The notes beneath the pieces were generated by a model, which did no database searches, was not told the DNA's origin, and saw nothing but the letters and a program-made list of their open reading frames with translations. The position numbers were made by a program, and so were the translations under genes. DNA of 64,000 bases from an uncultured Opitutales bacterium (GTDB lineage Bacteria > Verrucomicrobiota > Verrucomicrobiia > Opitutales > Intestinicryptomonadaceae). Positions 60,171 to 64,000 of this stretch are shown one piece after another; position 1 is the stretch's first letter; every line of letters begins with the position of its first letter. The stretch is taken from contig CALXLM010000017.1 in the NCBI GenBank assembly GCA_944389195.1, positions 1 to 64,000 on the forward strand. Direction: 5' to 3'.

Positions 60171-61370
60171 TTAAAGCTCCACTACGGTGAGGTTTTCGTC
60201 GGCGGATTGCGTCGCGGATTGTGAGGGCGTGGCGTTCGGGGCTGACGTCGTCGGCGTTGTACTAGATGATTGTTGCGATGGCGCAGTAGAGGTTTGCGGT
60301 GTTGCAGCCGGAACCTGCTGGACGGTCTGCTGCGCAGCCGCGTCTTTTATTACAGGTATTGCCGGTTCGGGCGCCGTTTTTGGCGTTTCAATGCTTTGTT
60401 TTGCCGGAGCCGACTGCTTGGCTTCGGAAGGCTTTTCCCCCGACGATACGGCGAGCACCTGGCCGACCCTCAATTTGCGTGGATCCTTAATGGAGTTTCT
60501 CTCCATCAAAGCCTTGACCGACGTTTTGTATTTTATCGCTATGCCTCCGAGCGTTTCGCCGCTTTTTACAACGTGTTCAATTTCGCCCTCGGACAGTGCG
60601 GGGCGTTTGGCTGCCTTGGATTCTGGAGCTGCTGCCGCCGCGGAGACTGAACCCCTCTTGGGAACGTTGAGCTTTTGCCCGATTCTGATATTGTGGTTTT
60701 TCAGCCCGTTAAGGTCCATAAGGTGCTTTATGGTCGTTTTATACTTGCGGGACAGCCTTCCGAGAGAGTCTCCTTTCCTTACAATGTATACGGAAATTTC
60801 GGACGTTTCTACCGCTGATTCGATTTTCGGGGCAACGGGCGTTGACGGTACGACAGCCGCGTTCGGATCGGGAGCCGGTATCGATATTTCCTGTCCGATT
60901 TGTATTATCGTAGCGCGGTTCATGCCGTTTTGTTTGAGTAGGGCGTCGAGCGCAACATTGTGTTTTTTTGCGATTTTTGCGAGGGAGTCTCCCTTTTGAA
61001 CGGTATATGTTGATGCGCCGGGTGTTGGAGCAGGCTTTACAGGTGCAGGCGCGTTTTCAACGCTCGCGTCGGGTTTAGTTTGAGGTTCCGGAGCGACAAT
61101 TTCGTCGGTTTTTGTTCCGGACATGTTCCATACTGGACGCGTTGGCGCCGCTCTGAGCGCCGGGCTTCCCTCCGGCGGAATAATTTCTTTTTGGTCTATC
61201 GGCTGAACGTCTTCCTCCTTTTGCTGGGGGGCGATTTCCTCTACGGTAGATTTTGCCTTTGCAGGCTGCGCATTCGAAGGTTCGGAGCTGCATCCGGCCT
61301 GAATCAGCATTCCGCCTATCAATGCGGCGTGAAAAGCTATTATAGTTGTGATTGCGACTGATTTTTTCAT
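60171..61370 (-). CDS. Lipoprotein with three LysM domains, in the nlpD position
   Basis: The 399-residue product has a lipoprotein signal (Cys26 in I-Q-A-G-C-S-S) and three LysM domains at about 120-165, 192-237 and 264-309. Each has the Y-x-V/V-V-x-x-G-D/E-(S/T)-L start and an I-R-x-G-Q end, so it should bind peptidoglycan glycan. Ala/Pro/Thr/Ser-rich linkers separate them and a low-complexity tail ends in L-T-V-V-E-L. There is no M23 peptidase domain, unlike true NlpD. Its place between murD and ftsW is the place of nlpD in Chlamydiae. I infer a role in septal wall recognition. It is probably outer-membrane anchored and matured by Lnt. Confidence 0.85.
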   Translation of the reverse strand: MKKSVAITTIIAFHAALIGGMLIQAGCSSEPSNAQPAKAKSTVEEIAPQQKEEDVQPIDQKEIIPPEGSPALRAAPTRPVWNMSGTKTDEIVAPEPQTKPDASVENAPAPVKPAPTPGASTYTVQKGDSLAKIAKKHNVALDALLKQNGMNRATIIQIGQEISIPAPDPNAAVVPSTPVAPKIESAVETSEISVYIVRKGDSLGRLSRKYKTTIKHLMDLNGLKNHNIRIGQKLNVPKRGSVSAAAAAPESKAAKRPALSEGEIEHVVKSGETLGGIAIKYKTSVKALMERNSIKDPRKLRVGQVLAVSSGEKPSEAKQSAPAKQSIETPKTAPEPAIPVIKDAAAQQTVQQVPAATPQTSTAPSQQSSSTTPTTSAPNATPSQSATQSADENLTVVEL

Positions 61371-61406
61371 AATTCGATACCCCTTATTTTCCCTTTATTT
61401 TTACTA

Positions 61407-62696
61407 TTATTTTAAATTCTTCAAACACAAAACTTCGTTTTCAAAAGATTTTCCCCTTTCAACATATCCGGAAAACATTCCGAAACTCGAAAATGCCGGG
61501 CTGAAAAGCACGGCTGAGTTCTTTCCCGCAAGGCTGCATGATTTTTCAACGGCCTCTTTCATGGATTTGCAGATGTATGCGCCGCATTTAAGCTTATCTT
61601 TGAGGGCGCGCGAGAGTTTATCCGCGCTTTGCCCGATTAAAACCGCGGCTTTAGCCCGTGCGCGCAATGTTTCTACAAGTTCGCTTAAATCGCAGTTTTT
61701 GTCTTTTCCTCCGCCTATCCAAATCAAATCCGGCTCGTTGCCGAGCTCGTTCAGGGCGGCCACGGCCGCGTGGACGTTCGTGGCTTTGGAGTCGTTGAAA
61801 AACCTTATCCCGCCTCGCGTTATCGGTGTGGAAAACCTGTGAGCCGGCAATGAGAACGTTTCGGCGGCCCGCCAAAAAACCTCTTCCCGTATGCCTTCGG
61901 ACTTTCCGAATTCAACCGCCATGGCGAAATTCTTCGATTGAATGGAATTATCGAAGGGGGGAGGTGCTGGGTGGCGTTTCGAATTATCGACCACCCCCGC
62001 GTATTTGGGGAAAGACCTGCCGTATTTTTCGGCTTCCGCATAAGCGTCGCTTCCGACCACGATTGTTCCGGAGGTTGTCGATTCCACAAGGTTGAATTTA
62101 GACAGGAAATATTCGCCGATATCCGCATGCCAGTCGAGATGGTCGGGGGCGAAATTCGTCCAAAGCAGTGCGGACGGACGCAGAAATTTAAGGCGCGCAG
62201 TCTGAAAACTGCTAAGTTCGCATACGGCTATTTTATTTTCGTCGCCGCCGAATTCCGGGCATAGAGACCCAAGTGGGCGGCCTATGTTGCCGGCGGCGAC
62301 TGCGTCCATGCCCGCGAATTTCATGGCATGCGTCAGAAACGACGTCAAGGTGGTTTTACCGTTAGTGCCTGTCACGGCAATTATTTTTCCCCTCCATGCC
62401 AGGTACGATAGGTCAGGTTCGCATACGGCTTCGGCTCCGGCGTTTTCGGCGGTTTTTATCCATCTGTGGTCCGGTCGGAAAGCTGGAGAGTAAACTACAA
62501 GTGAATGTCGGGAAGCGTCGGCTTCTGTGAATTCGCGCGTCGGCAAATCGGCTTTTCCGCTGTGCGAATCCTCTGAGTAGAATTCCGATTTTATTCCGAG
62601 AAAGTCGAGCAGCGATTTTACGGCCATGCCGCTGACGCCCGTACCGAATATGGCTACGGGTTTTCCCGCCGACAACTGTTCAATGCTCTCTGACAT
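61407..62696 (-). CDS. murD: UDP-N-acetylmuramoyl-L-alanine--D-glutamate ligase
   Basis: MurD adds D-glutamate. The 429-residue ligase has an N-terminal domain with VAIFGTGVSGMAVKSLL, the ATP loop VTGTNGKTTLTSFL (about 107-120), E-L-S-S-F-Q-T, N-F-A-P-D-H-L-D-W-H, and the C-terminal FFNDSKATNVHAAVAAL and WIGGGKDKN. The motifs are complete. It is one base from mraY, and 36 bases before the LysM gene. Length is slightly below the usual 440-450. Confidence 0.95.
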   Translation of the reverse strand: MSESIEQLSAGKPVAIFGTGVSGMAVKSLLDFLGIKSEFYSEDSHSGKADLPTREFTEADASRHSLVVYSPAFRPDHRWIKTAENAGAEAVCEPDLSYLAWRGKIIAVTGTNGKTTLTSFLTHAMKFAGMDAVAAGNIGRPLGSLCPEFGGDENKIAVCELSSFQTARLKFLRPSALLWTNFAPDHLDWHADIGEYFLSKFNLVESTTSGTIVVGSDAYAEAEKYGRSFPKYAGVVDNSKRHPAPPPFDNSIQSKNFAMAVEFGKSEGIREEVFWRAAETFSLPAHRFSTPITRGGIRFFNDSKATNVHAAVAALNELGNEPDLIWIGGGKDKNCDLSELVETLRARAKAAVLIGQSADKLSRALKDKLKCGAYICKSMKEAVEKSCSLAGKNSAVLFSPAFSSFGMFSGYVERGKSFENEVLCLKNLK

Positions 62697-62697
62697 T

Positions 62698-63798
62698 TTA
62701 TCTTATTTTCAATGTCGCCAGCCCAGCGAGCGCGAATATCAGGGATATTATCCAGAATCTTATAACGACTTTCGTTTCGGCCCAACCCTTCAGTTCGAAA
62801 TGGTGGTGGATAGGGGCCATTCTGAAAATTCTTTTTTTCGTGGCTTTGTACGACCCTACCTGAAGAATTACCGATACGGCCTCCATTACGAAAACGCCCC
62901 CGACAATCACGAGCGTGACGGGTTGTTGGGTCATGAAGGCTATCGCCCCTATAAGCCCGCCGAGCGCGAGCGAGCCTGTGTCGCCCATAAACACTTCGGC
63001 CGGGTGGGCGTTGTACCAAAGAAAGGCAAGCGACGCCCCGAGAATCGCGCAACATAGTACCGTCAATTCCCCGCTGTCGGGAATGTATCTCAGGAATAGG
63101 TATTCCGCAGTTATCGAGTTTCCTGCAACGTAGCTAAATATCGCGTAGGCGAGTGCTACCGACACCGTGCAGCCTATCGCCAAACCGTCCACTCCGTCGG
63201 TCAGATTCAGGGCGTTGCTCGACCCCCCAATTACGAAAAAAACAAAAACGAACGCGAACCAAAACGGCATCGAGGCGATTAGCGGATATTTTATAAACGG
63301 TATCCACAGCTCGCGCATGATTATTCCGTAATCTTTTGAAAAGTACAGAATTGAAATAGCCGCAAGTGATACGCAAATTTGTACTGCCAGTTTCACTTTT
63401 CCCGGGACGCCCTTGCTGTTTTTTTTGGCGATTTTCAAATAGTCGTCGGCAAATCCGAGGGCGGTGAGCGCCGTATAAACGAACAGTGCGTTAAATACGA
63501 GCAGGTTTGGCTTCGCCAACAGAAGGGAAGCCACCATGACACTGGCATAGATGATGATGCCGCCCATTGCGGGCGTTCCCTTTTTGCCACTGTGCAGCTC
63601 CGCGAGCTTGCCAACTTCGTCCTTTGTCCTGAAGGTTTGTCCGAATTTGATTTTTCTCAATATCTCTATCGCGTACGGGGCCGACAATATGCCGATAAAA
63701 AACGAGATGGCCAGCGCGCATCCGCATCTGAACGAAAGGTACTTGAATAGCCTCAACGGGCCGAAAACATCCTCAAAACTTGCGATTTCAAACAGCAT
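62698..63798 (-). CDS. mraY: Phospho-MurNAc-pentapeptide transferase
   Basis: MraY makes lipid I by moving phospho-MurNAc-pentapeptide to undecaprenyl phosphate. The 366-residue protein has about ten membrane helices. It has K-K-G-T-P-A-M-G-G-I-I-I, GFADDYLKIAKKNSKG with the Asp-Asp pair, N-L-T-D-G-V-D-G-L-A-I, GNSITAEYLFL, FMGDTGSLALGG, and the helix-9/loop E motif RIFRMAPIHHHFELKGWAE. These are all catalytic hallmarks. It overlaps the upstream gene by one base (TAATG). Confidence 0.97.
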   Translation of the reverse strand: MLFEIASFEDVFGPLRLFKYLSFRCGCALAISFFIGILSAPYAIEILRKIKFGQTFRTKDEVGKLAELHSGKKGTPAMGGIIIYASVMVASLLLAKPNLLVFNALFVYTALTALGFADDYLKIAKKNSKGVPGKVKLAVQICVSLAAISILYFSKDYGIIMRELWIPFIKYPLIASMPFWFAFVFVFFVIGGSSNALNLTDGVDGLAIGCTVSVALAYAIFSYVAGNSITAEYLFLRYIPDSGELTVLCCAILGASLAFLWYNAHPAEVFMGDTGSLALGGLIGAIAFMTQQPVTLVIVGGVFVMEAVSVILQVGSYKATKKRIFRMAPIHHHFELKGWAETKVVIRFWIISLIFALAGLATLKIR

Positions 63799-64000
63799 TA
63801 TATTTTCTCTCTTTCGTCTTCATCGTCGTCGTTTCTCAAAGACTCTCCTTCGAATTCGCTGTCGTCCTCAAAGTCGTCTTCGCATTCGCTCTCTTCGCTT
63901 GCGGTTTCAGCCTCGCCGGTTTCAATGTCGCCGTCGCTGTTTTCCTCGGGCGAAGATTCTTCTCCTTCGCTTTGCCATTTTCCCGAGTCTTCCGCCAGTT
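63798..64000 (-). CDS. C-terminal end of an unidentified cell-wall cluster gene (possibly murF)
   Basis: Only the last 67 codons are visible, ending in TAA at 63798 and coupled to mraY. They encode a highly acidic, disordered tail rich in Glu, Asp and Ser (for example E-C-E-D-D-F-E-D-D-S-E-F-E), with no catalytic motif. In Chlamydiae and many other bacteria murF or murE precedes mraY, so MurF is the best guess from order alone. An acidic tail of this kind is not part of canonical MurF, so it is either an added tail or a different gene. Confidence 0.4.
   Translation of the reverse strand, partial: LAEDSGKWQSEGEESSPEENSDGDIETGEAETASEESECEDDFEDDSEFEGESLRNDDDEDEREKI

Overview
The window looks like an ordinary chromosomal stretch of a diderm bacterium of the PVC group, most probably Verrucomicrobiota (Opitutia-like). 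The evidence is a Kdo transferase and outer-membrane proteins, a PEP-CTERM surface protein, an LL-diaminopimelate aminotransferase, a strongly divergent FtsZ, and a cell-wall gene order that matches Chlamydiae. There is one tRNA gene, and I see no rRNA, insertion sequence, prophage, plasmid gene or CRISPR array. Most of the DNA is tightly packed housekeeping operons with 1-8 base overlaps. Gene-poor A+T-rich patches flank the PEP-CTERM gene and the tRNA.
Layout. 1-9.3 kb: aspS/tadA (minus), then infA, a FecCD-type ABC importer pair, a flavin reductase-like protein, a RodZ-like protein, a Dabb protein, cca, grpE and dnaJ (plus). 9.3-16.2 kb: a gene-free kilobase, the PEP-CTERM gene, a dehydratase/ketosynthase/Kdo-transferase operon, another gene-poor stretch with long hairpins, and tRNA-Thr(UGU). 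16.3-20.1 kb: panC-nadB-apt-lipoprotein-DUF486 (minus). 20.2-23.4 kb: dapL-purU-nudix-pyrE (plus). 23.6-28.1 kb: two tandem WspA-like receptors. 28.2-33.3 kb: a UDG-like gene, coaC, rsmE, an HtrA-type protease, queF and an MECR-like reductase. 33.4-37.8 kb: M3 peptidase, gcvT, gcvH and an exported MsrB-MsrA fusion. 38.2-46.7 kb: a secretion block lepA-lepB-[small secreted ORF]-secA-lnt. 46.8-52.3 kb: an exported superoxide dismutase, an iron alcohol dehydrogenase, an outer-membrane barrel, and PIG-L deacetylase plus nagB. 52.3-64 kb: the division and cell-wall cluster, transcribed toward lower coordinates: (murF?)-mraY-murD-LysM lipoprotein-ftsW-murG-murC-ddl-ftsQ-ftsA-ftsZ.
How the genes fit together. 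dapL supplies meso-DAP to the Mur/Ddl/FtsW pathway. SecA, LepB and Lnt export and mature the many signal-peptide and lipoprotein genes nearby. Exported SOD, MsrBA and HtrA form a cell-envelope stress kit. PIG-L/NagB probably handles GlcNAc-type sugars. The most interesting item is a 120-codon ORF directly upstream of secA. It has a signal peptide and a C-terminal F-x11-IRAPS sequence in register with the SecM arrest motif, and a strong hairpin lies between it and secA. It may be an undescribed secretion-monitoring arrest peptide.
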